Positions 33,458 to 42,521 of a DNA stretch of 64,000 bases are shown here, piece by piece; position 1 is the stretch's first letter, and the number at the start of each line of letters is the position of its first letter. The position numbers were made by a program, and so were the translations under genes. The notes under the pieces were generated by a model that was not told the DNA's origin, did not search any database, and worked only from the letters and a program-made list of their open reading frames with translations. Where the stretch lies: assembly GCF_014280435.1 (NCBI RefSeq), contig NZ_CP060388.1, positions 2,741,501 to 2,805,500 of the forward strand, read 5' to 3'. This DNA comes from Sphingobium sp. KCTC 72723. Lineage in GTDB: Bacteria > Pseudomonadota > Alphaproteobacteria > Sphingomonadales > Sphingomonadaceae.

Positions 33458-33608
33458 AATAGTGGACTTTGCAAGATGTATGAGTTTTCGGCGGCGAAAG
33501 AAGATCGTGGAGAGTCTTGTCATAACTACCCAATTATCCGTCTTAGATAGACTAAAATCAACCATATCTTTGATTTCATCGGAATTGGCATCTTAGAAAG
33601 GAAATACT

Positions 33609-34046
33609 ATGTTTCGTTTTTTATTTACAGCTGTAACCGTGTTCTTCTGTATTCCCGCAACTGTTTGTGCAAAAGACATTATTATCGAAATGAAAAATAA
33701 TGGCATAGATGGCGTTATGGTGTTTGAGCCCTCCTATATCAAGGCACGGCCTGGCGACCGGATTATTTTCAAGCCTACTGATAAAGGGCACAATGCAGAG
33801 ACCATTCCAGCATTCTATCCAAAGGGTGCAACGCCATTAAGGGGCGCGATTAACAAGGAAATCGTGTTCACTACCAAACTCCAAGGCCTTTATGGCATCA
33901 GATGCCTGCCCCACTTTGGAATGGGCATGATTGCATTAATACAGATTGGGTCGGTTAAGTCGGCGGATGTAGATGCCGCTAAGGCTGTCGAATTGCCGCC
34001 TCTTGCTAAAAAGAGGATGATTGCGGCAATTGCAAGGATCAGGTAG
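33609..34046 (+). CDS. Pseudoazurin-like type 1 copper protein
   Basis: 145 residues from ATG 33609 (GAAAGGA upstream). It has a signal peptide (MFRFLFTAVTVFFCIPATVCA↓KD). The cupredoxin ligands are complete: H61 (KGHNAET), C99, H102 and M107 in 'RCLPHFGMGM', the spacing of pseudoazurins. It is a periplasmic one-electron carrier. It is notably AT-richer than its neighbours and stands alone between a recombinase and an IS5 element, so it is probably acquired. A possible partner is the flavoprotein/cytochrome c set at 40.6-47.3 kb, since azurin-type proteins can accept electrons from 4-cresol dehydrogenase; this link is inference. Confidence 0.85.
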   Translation: MFRFLFTAVTVFFCIPATVCAKDIIIEMKNNGIDGVMVFEPSYIKARPGDRIIFKPTDKGHNAETIPAFYPKGATPLRGAINKEIVFTTKLQGLYGIRCLPHFGMGMIALIQIGSVKSADVDAAKAVELPPLAKKRMIAAIARIR

Positions 34047-34173
34047 GCGTTCAGCGCGCAGAACAATTCGATGTCCGGCCATCGTTAGCGATCAGCCAAG
34101 AACCCCTCCCGGTGGTCATTGTGTCGCAGCTGAAACTTTAAATAATGCTAGCGGCGCTTCCGCAAATGTCTCA

Positions 34174-35125
34174 GTGTCTGATCCGAAATTAAGTTGAGTG
34201 GTATCAGCAGGTTGGCTTGACGGCCTGGCCTGTCGTTGATTCAGGGGTTTTGCGAAACTACCAAGGATCAACGATGTGGACCGATACCACTCGCGCACTT
34301 CATGCGCGACGCGGACTGAATTTGCCAAGTGATTTGACGGATGCCGAGTGGTCGGTGCTCGAACCGCTGTTGCCACCGGCATCGCATGTGGGGCGACCGC
34401 GTAAATGGCCGATGCGACGGATTGTCGAGGCGATACTGTTCCTGCTGCGTGGAGGCTTGCCATGGCGGATGCTGCCTCCATGCTTTCCGCCGGTCTCGAC
34501 GGTGCGGCGCTGGTTTTACCTCTGGCGCGACACCGGCCTGTGGCTGACGATCAACCATGTTTTGCTTATGGCATGCCGCGAGATGACGGGCCGGGAAGCA
34601 TCGCCATCGGCAGGTGTGATCGACAGCCAGAGCGTCAAAACCACGGAAAGCGGCGGTCCTTGTGGCTATGACGCTGGCAAGAAGGTCAAGGGTCGCAAAC
34701 GCCATATCTTGACCGACACCGAGGGAAATCTGGTGCATGCCGTGATCCACACGGCTGACATTCAGGACCGTGACGGCGCGCCGATGGTGCTGCGCGAAAT
34801 CATCCGGCGCTTTCCGTGGTTGCGCCATCTCTTTGCTGATGGCGGCTATGCTGGCGACAAACTCAGGCAAGCTCTGCGACGAATGGGGAAATGGACCGTC
34901 GAAATCATCAAGCGGTCGGACACCGCCAAAGGCTTCGAAGTGCTGCCACGCAGATGGGTTGTCGAACGCACACTGGCTTGGCTGAACCGAAACCGCCGCC
35001 TCGCCAAGGATTTTGAGCACACCATCGCATCGGCAACCGCGTGGCTGTTCATAGCTTCCATCCAGCTATTCGCCCGTCGCATCGCAAGGCTATGAAATCT
35101 CATCGGATAATTATGAATCAGGCAC
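34174..35125 (+). mobile_element. IS5-family insertion sequence, complete
   Basis: 952 bp. Terminal inverted repeats GTGTCTGATCCGAAATTA (34174-34191) and, inverted, GTGCCTGATTCATAATTA (35108-35125) match at 14 of 18 positions. Both ends are flanked by TCA (34171-34173, 35126-35128), the TNA-type target duplication usual for this family. One transposase gene. Confidence 0.85.
34274..35095 (+). CDS. IS5-family transposase
   Basis: 273 residues from ATG 34274. It has the IS5-type N-terminal domain 'LTDAEWSVLEPLLPPASHVGRPRKWPMRRIVEAILFLLRGG.PWRMLP', then the DDE catalytic residues in 'GVIDSQSVKT', 'FADGGYAGD' and 'VVERTLAWLNRNRRL'. Single frame, no frameshift required, no internal stop; probably active. 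Sits within intact inverted repeats and target duplication. Confidence 0.9.
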   Translation: MWTDTTRALHARRGLNLPSDLTDAEWSVLEPLLPPASHVGRPRKWPMRRIVEAILFLLRGGLPWRMLPPCFPPVSTVRRWFYLWRDTGLWLTINHVLLMACREMTGREASPSAGVIDSQSVKTTESGGPCGYDAGKKVKGRKRHILTDTEGNLVHAVIHTADIQDRDGAPMVLREIIRRFPWLRHLFADGGYAGDKLRQALRRMGKWTVEIIKRSDTAKGFEVLPRRWVVERTLAWLNRNRRLAKDFEHTIASATAWLFIASIQLFARRIARL

Positions 35126-35203
35126 TCAGGTGAAAATAGCAATGAATTTTTGAGATAGAAATTTGCCATTGGTGGGGTAGTAGTGCGTAATAGCCGAATC
35201 TGA

Positions 35204-35476
35204 TTATCGACTATCGAGAAAAAGCTTATCCTCAATCTGGAGCCGCGCTTGTAGTAAGAAGGGAATTCGTTCCAGGAGCGCGGTTAGTGTTGGCAGGGGA
35301 TCTATGATACTGACCGAGATCGCAGCATGAGCCTTCCCTATCCGATCGACAATCGGAACAGCTAAGCACATTAGGTGGGGCGATGTTTCCTCGATTTCGG
35401 CCGCCCAGCCCCGCTCACGAGCTTGAGCTAGTTGTTCCCTAATATCTCGTGGTTCTATAATTGTAGCGGCTCGCAA
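35204..35476 (-). pseudogene. IclR-family regulator, C-terminal fragment
   Basis: About 90 residues ending at 35204 match the end of an IclR effector-binding domain: 'IREQLAQARERGWAAEIEE', 'HLMCLAVPIVDRIGKAHAAISVSI'. The HTH and most of the ligand domain are missing upstream, where the sequence passes into the IS21-remnant region. An intact IclR gene lies at 37802-38608, oriented oppositely. It is a remnant of a larger regulatory locus destroyed by IS activity. Confidence 0.7.
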
Positions 35477-35669
35477 TGATGATCGCCCGGAACTGCAATA
35501 GAGGGGTCTTTCCCGCTCGGATTATATGAGACGCTGGCGATCGGCGGGCGCACGTTCGGTGACACGCAAATCCCATTGGGTGCGACGGACGCGAGATGTT
35601 CAACGGTCGGTGCGAGATCGTGGAATCGTCAGCGAGACGCCGCCACGGCAAACTATGGTGCGTGTTTCG
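35477..35669. other. Non-coding stretch between IclR fragment and IS21 end repeats
   Basis: No gene is supported. With the repeats and leader that follow, about 360 bp up to 35835 are non-coding. It probably contains decayed sequence between two deletion or insertion breakpoints. Confidence 0.45.
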
Positions 35670-35761
35670 CAAATTCCCGGACACGGATTTCGGTAATTCG
35701 CGGACAGTGATTTCAGTAAATACGGGACAGCGATTCCGCTAATTCCGGGACAGTGGTTTCG
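35670..35761. repeat. Four tandem ~23-bp repeats, IS21-type terminal binding sites
   Basis: Four consecutive units of exactly 23 bp (starting 35670, 35693, 35716, 35739) share the core AATTC-CGGACAG-GATTTC with variations. IS21-family elements carry such multiple transposase-binding repeats inside their ends, and an istA 5' fragment follows 75 bp downstream. Confidence 0.7.
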
Positions 35762-35835
35762 GGCGGGAATGAGGTTCGTTTTTCGGGCGCGCCGGAGTGG
35801 CATTGAGTCCTTTCATCAAGGTGATGGGAGGGAAG

Positions 35836-36241
35836 ATGCCAAGACGGAAGCAAGCGAGACGAACGAACGTGAAGGACATGCGATCGATTCTGCGCCTGAC
35901 CTATGATCAGGGGCTATCAGTACGGACAGTGTCGGAGCGATTGAAGCTCAGCAAGACGACAGTATCGACCTATGTCCTGCGTGCACGCGAAGTGGGCCTT
36001 TCCAGCTGGCCACTGCCACCGGGATATGACGATGATGCGGCTCTTGAGCAGCTTCTCTTTCGCCGTGTCGGGCGGCCTCCGCAGGATCTGAGCGAGCCGG
36101 ACTGGCCGGTGGTTGCGCGCGAGATCAAGCGCAAGGGTGTGACGCTGACGCTGCTTTGGCAAGAATATCGCGCCGGGCATCCCAATGGCTATGGCTATAC
36201 CTGGTTCTGCGATCGCTTTGCGGCCTTCCAGAAGTGCACCC
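35836..36241 (+). pseudogene. istA: IS21-family transposase istA, 5' fragment
   Basis: From ATG 35836 (GGGAGGG upstream) about 135 residues read as the N-terminus of IstA: 'RRKQARRTNVKDMRSILRLTYDQGLSVRTVSERLKLSKTTVSTYVLRAREVGLSSWPLPPGYDDDAALEQLLF' (HTH), then 'YTWFCDRFAAFQK'. The frame enters the left end of an IS3 element at 36242 and stops. Neither the DDE domain nor istB is found on the other side of that element, so the IS21 copy is dead. Confidence 0.8.
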
Positions 36242-36267
36242 TGACCTGCCCCCCGTCAGTCCCTCGA

Positions 36268-37131
36268 TCATAACGAGAGTCTTGCGGTTAAATACGATGG
36301 CCCCTGCGCCTGCACAAGCGCGTCGGGCGTGATGCTCTCGTCCTGCTCGAACGCCCGACGCGCTTGTGCAGGCGTTCGATTTCCCAACGACGAGTGGGGC
36401 CGGACATTGTTGTAATCATAGCGCCAGATGGCCAGCTTCCGGCGGGCATCGGCCAGGCTGTCGAACAACTCCTCGTTGAGCAGTTCATCGCGCAGCGATC
36501 CGTTGAAGGACTCGATGAACCCGTTCTGCTGGGGCTTGCCCGGATCGATGTAATGCCACTCGACCTTGTTCTTGCCAGCCCATTCCAGGATCGCCCGACT
36601 GGTGAACTCGGTGCCGTTATCGCTGACAATGCAAGCCGGTTTGCCATAGAGCCGCACCAGCGTATCAAGTTCACGCGCCACTCGGGCACCCGAGATGCTG
36701 GTATCGCCGACCAGGCACAGGTTCTCCCGGCAGCAATCGTCATTGATGGCCAATATCCGGAATTTGCGCGACGCACCGAAGGTGTCCGACACAAAGTCCA
36801 TCGACCAGCGTGCGCCCGGGATCAACGGCACGGGCATGGGGGTGCGACTACCACGCGCCCGTTTCCGACCGCGACGGCGACGAACCGACAGACCTTCCTC
36901 CCTGTAAATCCGATAGAGCTTCTTGTGATTCATGATCAGCCCCTGGCGTTCGAGCATGACGCCGATCCGGCGATAGCCAAAGCGGCGGCGCTTGCCCGCG
37001 ACCTCACGCATGGCAACACGGATGGCACCATGGTCTGGCGGGCGTTCGCGCCGGACCGTCTTGGGATCGACACCAATCAGCACGCAGGCCCGGCGCTGGG
37101 AGATCTGAAAACCTCCCAGCACTTTGAGCAC
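36268..37131 (-). CDS. IS3-family transposase OrfB (DDE domain)
   Basis: 287 residues. N-terminal region '[18 protein letters not shown]', '[16 protein letters not shown]', '[19 protein letters not shown]', then the catalytic DDE residues in 'WSMDFVSD', 'IVSDNGTEF' and '[17 protein letters not shown]'. It is in a different frame from OrfA and is normally expressed as an OrfAB fusion by -1 frameshifting; the slippery AAAAG is in GGGAAAAGCC (37161-37170), just before the OrfA stop. Confidence 0.9.
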   Translation of the reverse strand: MLKVLGGFQISQRRACVLIGVDPKTVRRERPPDHGAIRVAMREVAGKRRRFGYRRIGVMLERQGLIMNHKKLYRIYREEGLSVRRRRGRKRARGSRTPMPVPLIPGARWSMDFVSDTFGASRKFRILAINDDCCRENLCLVGDTSISGARVARELDTLVRLYGKPACIVSDNGTEFTSRAILEWAGKNKVEWHYIDPGKPQQNGFIESFNGSLRDELLNEELFDSLADARRKLAIWRYDYNNVRPHSSLGNRTPAQARRAFEQDESITPDALVQAQGPSYLTARLSL

Positions 37132-37157
37132 AGCATCACGCCGCTGGCTTGGCGTCG

Positions 37158-37421
37158 TCAGGCTTTTCCCAGCAGGTCCTTCAGGATGACGTTGTCGAGC
37201 ATACTGTCCGCCAGCAAGCGTTTCAGCTTGCCGTTCTCGTCCTCAAGCTGACGCAGTCGGCGGGCATCGGACACCTCCATGCCGCCATACTTGCCCTTCA
37301 ACTTGTAAAACGTCGCCGTGCTCAGCCCGTGCTTCCGGCAAATCTCGACCGTCGGCAGCCCGGCCTCCTGTTCCTTGATCATCCCGATAATCTGCGCTTC
37401 GGTAAAACGGCTCTTCCTCAT
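37158..37421 (-). CDS. IS3-family transposase OrfA (HTH)
   Basis: 87 residues from ATG 37421: '[47 protein letters not shown]' is the standard IS3 HTH_Tnp_1 domain, followed by a leucine-zipper region ([20 protein letters not shown]). It ends within the frameshift window for OrfB. Confidence 0.9.
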   Translation of the reverse strand: MRKSRFTEAQIIGMIKEQEAGLPTVEICRKHGLSTATFYKLKGKYGGMEVSDARRLRQLEDENGKLKRLLADSMLDNVILKDLLGKA

Positions 37422-37483
37422 ACGTCTGCTCCTCTGTCGGCAGACTCTACATTAGAATGAGGGAACTCTCGGGGGGCAGGTCA

Positions 37484-37801
37484 AGCGCAATTCAGATAAC
37501 ATCCGTTGCGACAAACTCATAATGGAAACTACAGCCTGTCGCCTGAATGGTCGCGAAGCGGCGCAACCCGCACTAAAGACCAAAACCGATGGCTTTTCGG
37601 TCTTCTACACCCACCCGCGCACAGGTCTCATAAGACTGGTCTTTCAACTCGTTGACCAAGCGGGGACCGAGCGGATGAGTATGCGTGTTGCTTCACCCGC
37701 GATCATGCGCAATAATACGGCCCTGCTGTAATTCCAGCTTGGGTATGCTGGAGCCATGTCAGATGATGTTCAGATCGCTACATAACTCAAATCGGATTAT
37801 C
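37484..37801. other. Gene-free stretch upstream of IclR gene
   Basis: No supportable gene. It contains an imperfect inverted repeat, AAGACC…GGTCTT (about 37575-37604), of unknown role, and the control region of the IclR gene. Short frames across it look random. Confidence 0.4.
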
Positions 37802-38608
37802 ATGGACCACCAAAAAAAAGTAATAGATTCGACTGAAGATAAATTCGAAGACAATGATAGTCCGAGAAAGTCGATTCAATCGGTTGAAATTGGAGTAAGA
37901 GTCCTCCTGGCTTTGATGAAGAAGGGGGAGGGGGCGTATCTCCGAGAAGTCGCTGAGAATTCCGGCCTATCTCGTAGCCAAGCTCATCGTTATTTGCTGT
38001 CTTTTGTCAATACCGAAGTGGTCGAGCAGGACCAAAAGAGCGGACGATATTCGCTAGGGAGCTTCGCAGTACGTCTGGGCTTGGCGGCGATGGCCCGACT
38101 GGACACCGTACGGATAGCTAACATGCATTTGGAGAATGTGCTGGCAGAATTGAAGGCCACGGGCTTGCTCTGCGTTTGGGGCGACTACGGTCCGACGGTC
38201 ATTCGGTGGGTCGATGGAGGAATGCCGCTGTCTACATCGCTGCACACGGGGTCAGTCCTTCCGTTGCAGACGTCATCGACCGGCATCCTCTTCTTGGCGT
38301 ATTGTCCCCGAGCACAGACTTGGGAACGGGTCAAACTGGAACGGGCGGAAGGCATTATTGTTGATGACCTCAGGCTTGAGGCCCTGATTGACGAGGCGAG
38401 GCAACTTGGTTTCGCGCGTACTTTCGGAACTTTCGTGCCGGGACTATCAGCCGTGTCAGCGCCGATCCTAGACTCGCAAAATCGCTTGGTTGCGACGGTA
38501 AGTGTCCTAGCCCGCTCTCAACATAAAGCGGTTTTCAGCGAGGCCAAGATGGCAAAATTTATCGAGGCAGCGCAAGGCGCAAGCAGGGCGCTCGGCTGGC
38601 AGGGCTAG
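37802..38608 (+). CDS. IclR-family transcriptional regulator
   Basis: 268 residues from ATG 37802. The N-terminal winged HTH is 'RKSIQSVEIGVRVLLALMKKGEGAYLREVAENSGLSRSQAHRYLLSFV', and the C-terminal effector domain includes 'SGRYSLGSFAVRLG', 'TSLHTGSVLPLQTSSTGILFLAYCP' and 'ARTFGTFVPGLSAVSAPILDSQNRLVATVSVLA'. IclR proteins (PcaR, PobR, CatR types) often control aromatic catabolism, and this is the only intact regulator near the catabolic operons. An IS1380 element now separates it from them. Its targets may be the palindromes upstream of the UbiX operon or in the divergent Rieske region. Confidence 0.85.
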   Translation: MDHQKKVIDSTEDKFEDNDSPRKSIQSVEIGVRVLLALMKKGEGAYLREVAENSGLSRSQAHRYLLSFVNTEVVEQDQKSGRYSLGSFAVRLGLAAMARLDTVRIANMHLENVLAELKATGLLCVWGDYGPTVIRWVDGGMPLSTSLHTGSVLPLQTSSTGILFLAYCPRAQTWERVKLERAEGIIVDDLRLEALIDEARQLGFARTFGTFVPGLSAVSAPILDSQNRLVATVSVLARSQHKAVFSEAKMAKFIEAAQGASRALGWQG

Positions 38609-38708
38609 CCCGGTCGCAGAAGGGTAATCTGAGATTCCTGTTGAGATGAGGCAACGGCATGGTCATGAGGAGCAAATCAGGTGAGGCAATGCGCAGTTCA
38701 CCTACTAG

Positions 38709-40314
38709 CCCGTATAATTCATCGCGTTGTTGATCGGGCGTCAGGATTTCGGTTTTTGGTTGGAGGCAGGCGCGGTGCATCACTCCCGGGGATGAGCCGA
38801 AGGTCGGGTATGTTGAGGCTTGCGGGTTGAAGGGACGGGTTTGGTTTTTGGGGCCAGGCCCGTTGTTCAGGTAACGAGGCGAGGGATACGATCGAGGGCG
38901 ACCCGGACGATCTGCTGGTTGGGACAGGCGGTGGGCCATTGGACGCGGATCAAGGTCTTCATTTCGACGACACGGGCAGCGATCTTGATGAGGTGCAGGC
39001 GCAAGGTATCGAACTGGACAGTGCGCCATATTGAGCGTTTCGGCATGGCGGTGCGCAGACCCCACATAAGCCAGTAGGCACCGGCATGAAGGAACAGCCG
39101 CAACTGGTTGGCCGTGGCCTTTGTGCAGGATGTACGGTCTGCGGCGAGATGGGTTTTCCACGACTTGATGTGATTTTCCGCCTGCCCCCGCCGGCAATAG
39201 ACCTGCTCGTAGAGCCAGCGGGGCGAGCCCTTTTTGAGATTGGTGACGACGAAGCGGGTGTCGGCCCCCTGATCGCCGACTTCGACGCGGGCGATGATCC
39301 GCTCGACGCGGCTCCAGCTTTTAGCGCCGTCGTGGAATGCCTTGAAGCGGCGCACCTTGCCATCGTCGGTTGCGGCCTCGAAGCGCGCTTTGGTGCTGGT
39401 TTCGAGATCGGTGACATGGCGGCGCAATGTCGAGGTCGGCGCGACGCCCAGGATGAAGTCGTGTCCGCCCGCCCGGCACCAGTCGATGACCTCGGGACAG
39501 CAATAATGACTGTCGCCGCGCAGCATGATCTGCGTTCTTGGCCAGTTGGCGCGGATTGCACGCATCAGGCGGCGCAGGAAAGCCCTGATTTCCTTGCCGC
39601 CGGGTCGTTTGGCCGGGCGTAGCACGGCAGTGATGAAGCGGCCCTCGCCATCGAACACGACGATGGGTTGGAAGCCATATTCGTCATGATGGGCATTGAA
39701 TAATCGCAACTGCTGGCCGCCATGCACGGCATCGAATGTGTCATCAATGTCGAGGACAATACGCTTGGGCACGGTGCGGAAGGAATCGCAATACAGATCA
39801 ACCATCGCCCGGCCCATGCCCAGCAACGCACGCGTATCAGGCAGGTTCTCCAGTCGCGAGATCGTCGGCTGCGAACATAGCGCGCGATCCGAAGGTGCCA
39901 GATCAAGGGCCAGCTTGAACATCGGGTCGACGCGCAGACTGGAGGCGTCATTGCCATCCTCGTAACCCGCCGCAATCATCATCAGCCGGAAGCGGATAAT
40001 GTCGGTAAGGCTGTGGGTGATCAGATCCGGCGCGCGGGGATCTTTGATGCAGGCCGCCATGCGATCCGCAACGCCAAGGCGCTGCTCCACCTCGCGCAAC
40101 AGCAAAATCCCGCCGTCTGACGATAGCAGACCGCCGTCAAATCTGACGTCCAACCGCTTGCCCGAAACAGGTGACAGACCAGGTAGCGGCAGCGTAGGAT
40201 CGTCCATGGCGGGTGTAGCTTTCTTGAAATGACGTTGATCGGATTAGACAACCAAATCATACGTTAAATCAGATGCTTACGCTACATCCGCCAACCCCCG
40301 ATGAATTATACGGG
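38709..40314 (-). mobile_element. IS1380-family insertion sequence, complete
   Basis: 1606 bp bounded by CCCGTATAATTCATCG at 38709-38724 and its inverted copy at 40299-40314. Both ends are flanked by CTAG, either a 4-bp target duplication or part of a longer 21-bp perfect repeat (with the flanking A and T). Contains one transposase gene. Confidence 0.8.
38867..40207 (-). CDS. IS1380-family transposase
   Basis: 446 residues from ATG 40207. Typical family features: 'LDVRFDGGLLSSDGGILLLREVEQRLG', 'LDIDDTFDAVHGGQQLRLFNAHHDEYGF', 'IMLRGDSHYCCPEVIDWCRAGGHDFILG' (catalytic Asp residues) and 'RRGQAENHIKSWKTHLAADRTSC' (catalytic Glu). Full length without interruption, so probably functional. It is inserted between the IclR gene and the leftward catabolic operon. 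Confidence 0.92.
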   Translation of the reverse strand: MDDPTLPLPGLSPVSGKRLDVRFDGGLLSSDGGILLLREVEQRLGVADRMAACIKDPRAPDLITHSLTDIIRFRLMMIAAGYEDGNDASSLRVDPMFKLALDLAPSDRALCSQPTISRLENLPDTRALLGMGRAMVDLYCDSFRTVPKRIVLDIDDTFDAVHGGQQLRLFNAHHDEYGFQPIVVFDGEGRFITAVLRPAKRPGGKEIRAFLRRLMRAIRANWPRTQIMLRGDSHYCCPEVIDWCRAGGHDFILGVAPTSTLRRHVTDLETSTKARFEAATDDGKVRRFKAFHDGAKSWSRVERIIARVEVGDQGADTRFVVTNLKKGSPRWLYEQVYCRRGQAENHIKSWKTHLAADRTSCTKATANQLRLFLHAGAYWLMWGLRTAMPKRSIWRTVQFDTLRLHLIKIAARVVEMKTLIRVQWPTACPNQQIVRVALDRIPRLVT

Positions 40315-40383
40315 CTAGTGCTAACTGTAATGCTTGGTTCGTTAAATCCGATAAATCCCGAGACTTAACTTTTATGTTCCATA

Positions 40384-40632
40384 TCACGTGCTCTCTCGCA
40401 CAATTTTTGCTCCGAGCGACGCTAGGCGCGCCTCCAACCGAGCGAGGAGCGATGCACGCACCGGCTTTCCAGCTATCAGCTTACGCCACGTATTGTAACT
40501 TATGCCGAACTGCGCGTTGAGCGCCTCATCGGTGAGATGGGTTACCATCGCTTGCATCTGCCGCACCAGATGAGGATCGACAGCTCTGCACCCGTTGGAG
40601 CTACCGACTTTGGGAAAACTATGGTCCTGCAT
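40384..40632 (-). CDS. Small HTH-like hypothetical protein at operon end
   Basis: 82 residues from ATG 40632, behind a GAGAGAGAG site. The C-terminal half (LTDEALNAQFGISYNTWRKLIAGKPVRASLLARLEARL) resembles a helix-turn-helix followed by a helix. No family was named. It is the last gene of the leftward catabolic operon, 14 bp after the cytochrome c gene, and close to an IS1380 end. A local regulator is plausible. Confidence 0.6.
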   Translation of the reverse strand: MQDHSFPKVGSSNGCRAVDPHLVRQMQAMVTHLTDEALNAQFGISYNTWRKLIAGKPVRASLLARLEARLASLGAKIVREST

Positions 40633-40646
40633 AGAATCTCTCTCTC

Positions 40647-41012
40647 TTACGGCTCTTTCGTTGTCTGAATCGCAGTGGCTGGTTTTGAGGGCTTTCCGCG
40701 CATGATGTGAGCATAAATTTCATCAATTTCCGCTTCGCTTAATTCCGTTGGACGAAATGGCGGCATCTCGATTAATCCCTGCCGCACAACCGCGCGCAAA
40801 TATTCAAGCTCAAGATCTTTCCGACCGATCAGTGCTGGCACTGGTCGCCCTGCTTGCTGAAGTAACATGGTTGCCGGGTGTCCTGGGCCAGGATCGTGGC
40901 ATCCGGCGCACATCAACGCATAGTTTTCCGCGCCGTCAGCCTTCTGATCTTTCGCTTCGGCGATGCAGCCGCTCAGCGTAACTAGAAGCGACATGGCAAA
41001 GACTATTTTCAT
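40647..41012 (-). CDS. c-type cytochrome, PchC-like
   Basis: 121 residues from ATG 41012 (GGAGG upstream). The signal sequence ends in a lipobox-like LSGC (C16), so it may be a lipoprotein. The single haem site is C35-x2-C38-H39 (CAGCH) and the likely distal ligand is M83 (EMPPF). Size and motif order fit the small cytochrome subunit of 4-cresol dehydrogenase and eugenol hydroxylase, which takes electrons from the flavoprotein in the periplasm. It lies 32 bp after the degenerate flavoprotein gene and in the same operon as an intact one. Confidence 0.85.
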   Translation of the reverse strand: MKIVFAMSLLVTLSGCIAEAKDQKADGAENYALMCAGCHDPGPGHPATMLLQQAGRPVPALIGRKDLELEYLRAVVRQGLIEMPPFRPTELSEAEIDEIYAHIMRGKPSKPATAIQTTKEP

Positions 41013-41044
41013 TATGCCTCCAACTCGATTGATCGCCCTCCAAA

Positions 41045-42511
41045 TCAGGCGGATGCAAATAGCCCCGTGGGGTCGAGAGCCTTCTTAACCTTATCGTGCA
41101 GTATCGATAGTCCACCCTCAGCGAACGTCTTGTCGACGGTTGCACGCAGACCCGGTTCGGTGAACGCTTGACCAAACCCGGCGGTCGCCTGCATCGCAAT
41201 TAAAGCTTCGGCACATTGGCGACTGCGCTCAACACTATTTTTGTCCCCGCCAGCGGAAGGTAGAAACTGGCGGTGATTGGCGGACCGCCAGATGGCAACA
41301 GTTTCGCTGAGGAGGTCGAAACCGTGTTGCGCGCAGGCGTCACGTGAAAGCGCGTAGAGCCGCATCACTTCTTCCCCATCGACCGGGCTCACCGGATTCA
41401 CTGTGAGCGCTTGGCCGCCGCTCCATCCCGCGACCTGCGTGGGTGGGCTTGCCACAGCACCGGTCATCGTGCCCATCCTCCATGACCAAAGCCTGGGATC
41501 GACACCCTCTCCGTTTGCAATGACTTTCGCTCCAGGAACTGAACCAAAGGCACTCTTTACGCTATCCCACAGAAGCGAAACGTTGTCCGGCAAACCGTAA
41601 AGCGCGCCATAGAGGTTCCAGTATCCTAGCCCCATCAACTGGCCGGCCGCCTTGACGGCACTTGCCGCCATGGGACCCTGACCGGCAAAGTCGCGACGCT
41701 TTCTGCCGAGCAAAGCGGCTTCATGCAAGGCATTACCTACGGCTACGCCATTGGCGACGACCATGTTGAGCTTGAGCGGTCCGAGCACGTCAAACATCGG
41801 CGCTAGCCCTTCCTCGTCGGAGACAGTGACCATGAATGTCTTGGACGCTGGCGGTACTGGCATCAACCAGGTCCCAACCTTGGTCGGCACGGCAAAATCA
41901 GATTGCGTGAACAGTCCGTCAATCCAAGGGCCGTAGCCGAACTTGAACAGCTGCCAGCAGGTGCTCTTGGGCATGGCACCCATGCCGGTGCGAACGATCT
42001 TGCCATCGGCAAGCATGACCTCAAGTCCGCACTGCATCAGGAAATGATCAGAATAGGGCGTGTACCCTGCGCTACGGCTAACGAAGCTGGCAGCCACGCT
42101 CGCGTCGGGATTGCCGGTAAAATCGATCCACAGCTTAATTCCCTTGCCTTTGATATAGGCGTCAAGCTCGCGAAAGGTGACGCCGGGTTCGACCAGGCAA
42201 TACGCCAGTGACTCATTCACCTCGAGGACTCGGTTCATGCGCTGCAAATCAAGCACTATGACCTGATCCAGGCCAACTTTTTCAAGTCCGTGCGCACCAT
42301 TACAGACGGGCTGCAGCACAGCACCGGCCTTTTTTGCTGTGGCAAGTGCCGCCGTCAGCTGTCCCACATCGCTAGGCATCACGACACCGATTGGAGTCGC
42401 AAGCGCTGTAGCGTAACGAGACAGTATTTTTGCAGATCGTTCTACCGCTGCGGTACCCAAGACGGCTTCGAGCGCTGCAAGCGCAGCCTTCTGGCGGGCT
42501 TGATCTGTCAT
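41045..42511 (-). CDS. Degenerate VAO/4-cresol-dehydrogenase-type flavoprotein paralogue
   Basis: 488 residues from ATG 42511 (GAGGAAG upstream). It aligns throughout with the flavoprotein at 45720 (shared LDL-RMNR, VEPGV, KLWID, GYTPY-DH, MQCG-EV-LADG, GLFTQS and ALYG segments), so it belongs to the vanillyl-alcohol-oxidase/PchF family. Two key features are altered: the FAD pyrophosphate loop, which reads GTGRNFAYGG in the paralogue, is CNGAHGLEKVG here, and the flavin-linking His position (GGGHVNFSP) reads GGQALTVNP. It may bind FAD differently or be a non-catalytic partner subunit. It adjoins the cytochrome c gene. Confidence 0.75.
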   Translation of the reverse strand: MTDQARQKAALAALEAVLGTAAVERSAKILSRYATALATPIGVVMPSDVGQLTAALATAKKAGAVLQPVCNGAHGLEKVGLDQVIVLDLQRMNRVLEVNESLAYCLVEPGVTFRELDAYIKGKGIKLWIDFTGNPDASVAASFVSRSAGYTPYSDHFLMQCGLEVMLADGKIVRTGMGAMPKSTCWQLFKFGYGPWIDGLFTQSDFAVPTKVGTWLMPVPPASKTFMVTVSDEEGLAPMFDVLGPLKLNMVVANGVAVGNALHEAALLGRKRRDFAGQGPMAASAVKAAGQLMGLGYWNLYGALYGLPDNVSLLWDSVKSAFGSVPGAKVIANGEGVDPRLWSWRMGTMTGAVASPPTQVAGWSGGQALTVNPVSPVDGEEVMRLYALSRDACAQHGFDLLSETVAIWRSANHRQFLPSAGGDKNSVERSRQCAEALIAMQATAGFGQAFTEPGLRATVDKTFAEGGLSILHDKVKKALDPTGLFASA

Positions 42512-42521
42512 CGTGTCTTCC

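Larger units (their letters stand above)
36242..37483 (-). mobile_element. IS3-family insertion sequence, complete
   Basis: 1242 bp. Ends start TGACCTGCCCCCCG at 36242-36255 and, inverted, at 37470-37483, extending imperfectly to CCCTC. Two overlapping genes encode a frameshift-produced transposase. The flanks do not share a target duplication, which points to an adjacent deletion after insertion into the IS21 copy. Confidence 0.85.

Noticed and set aside
35670..35761. Possible CRISPR-like array from four 23-bp units
   Set aside because: The units are contiguous and degenerate with no spacers, and an istA start follows, so they are IS21 terminal repeats.
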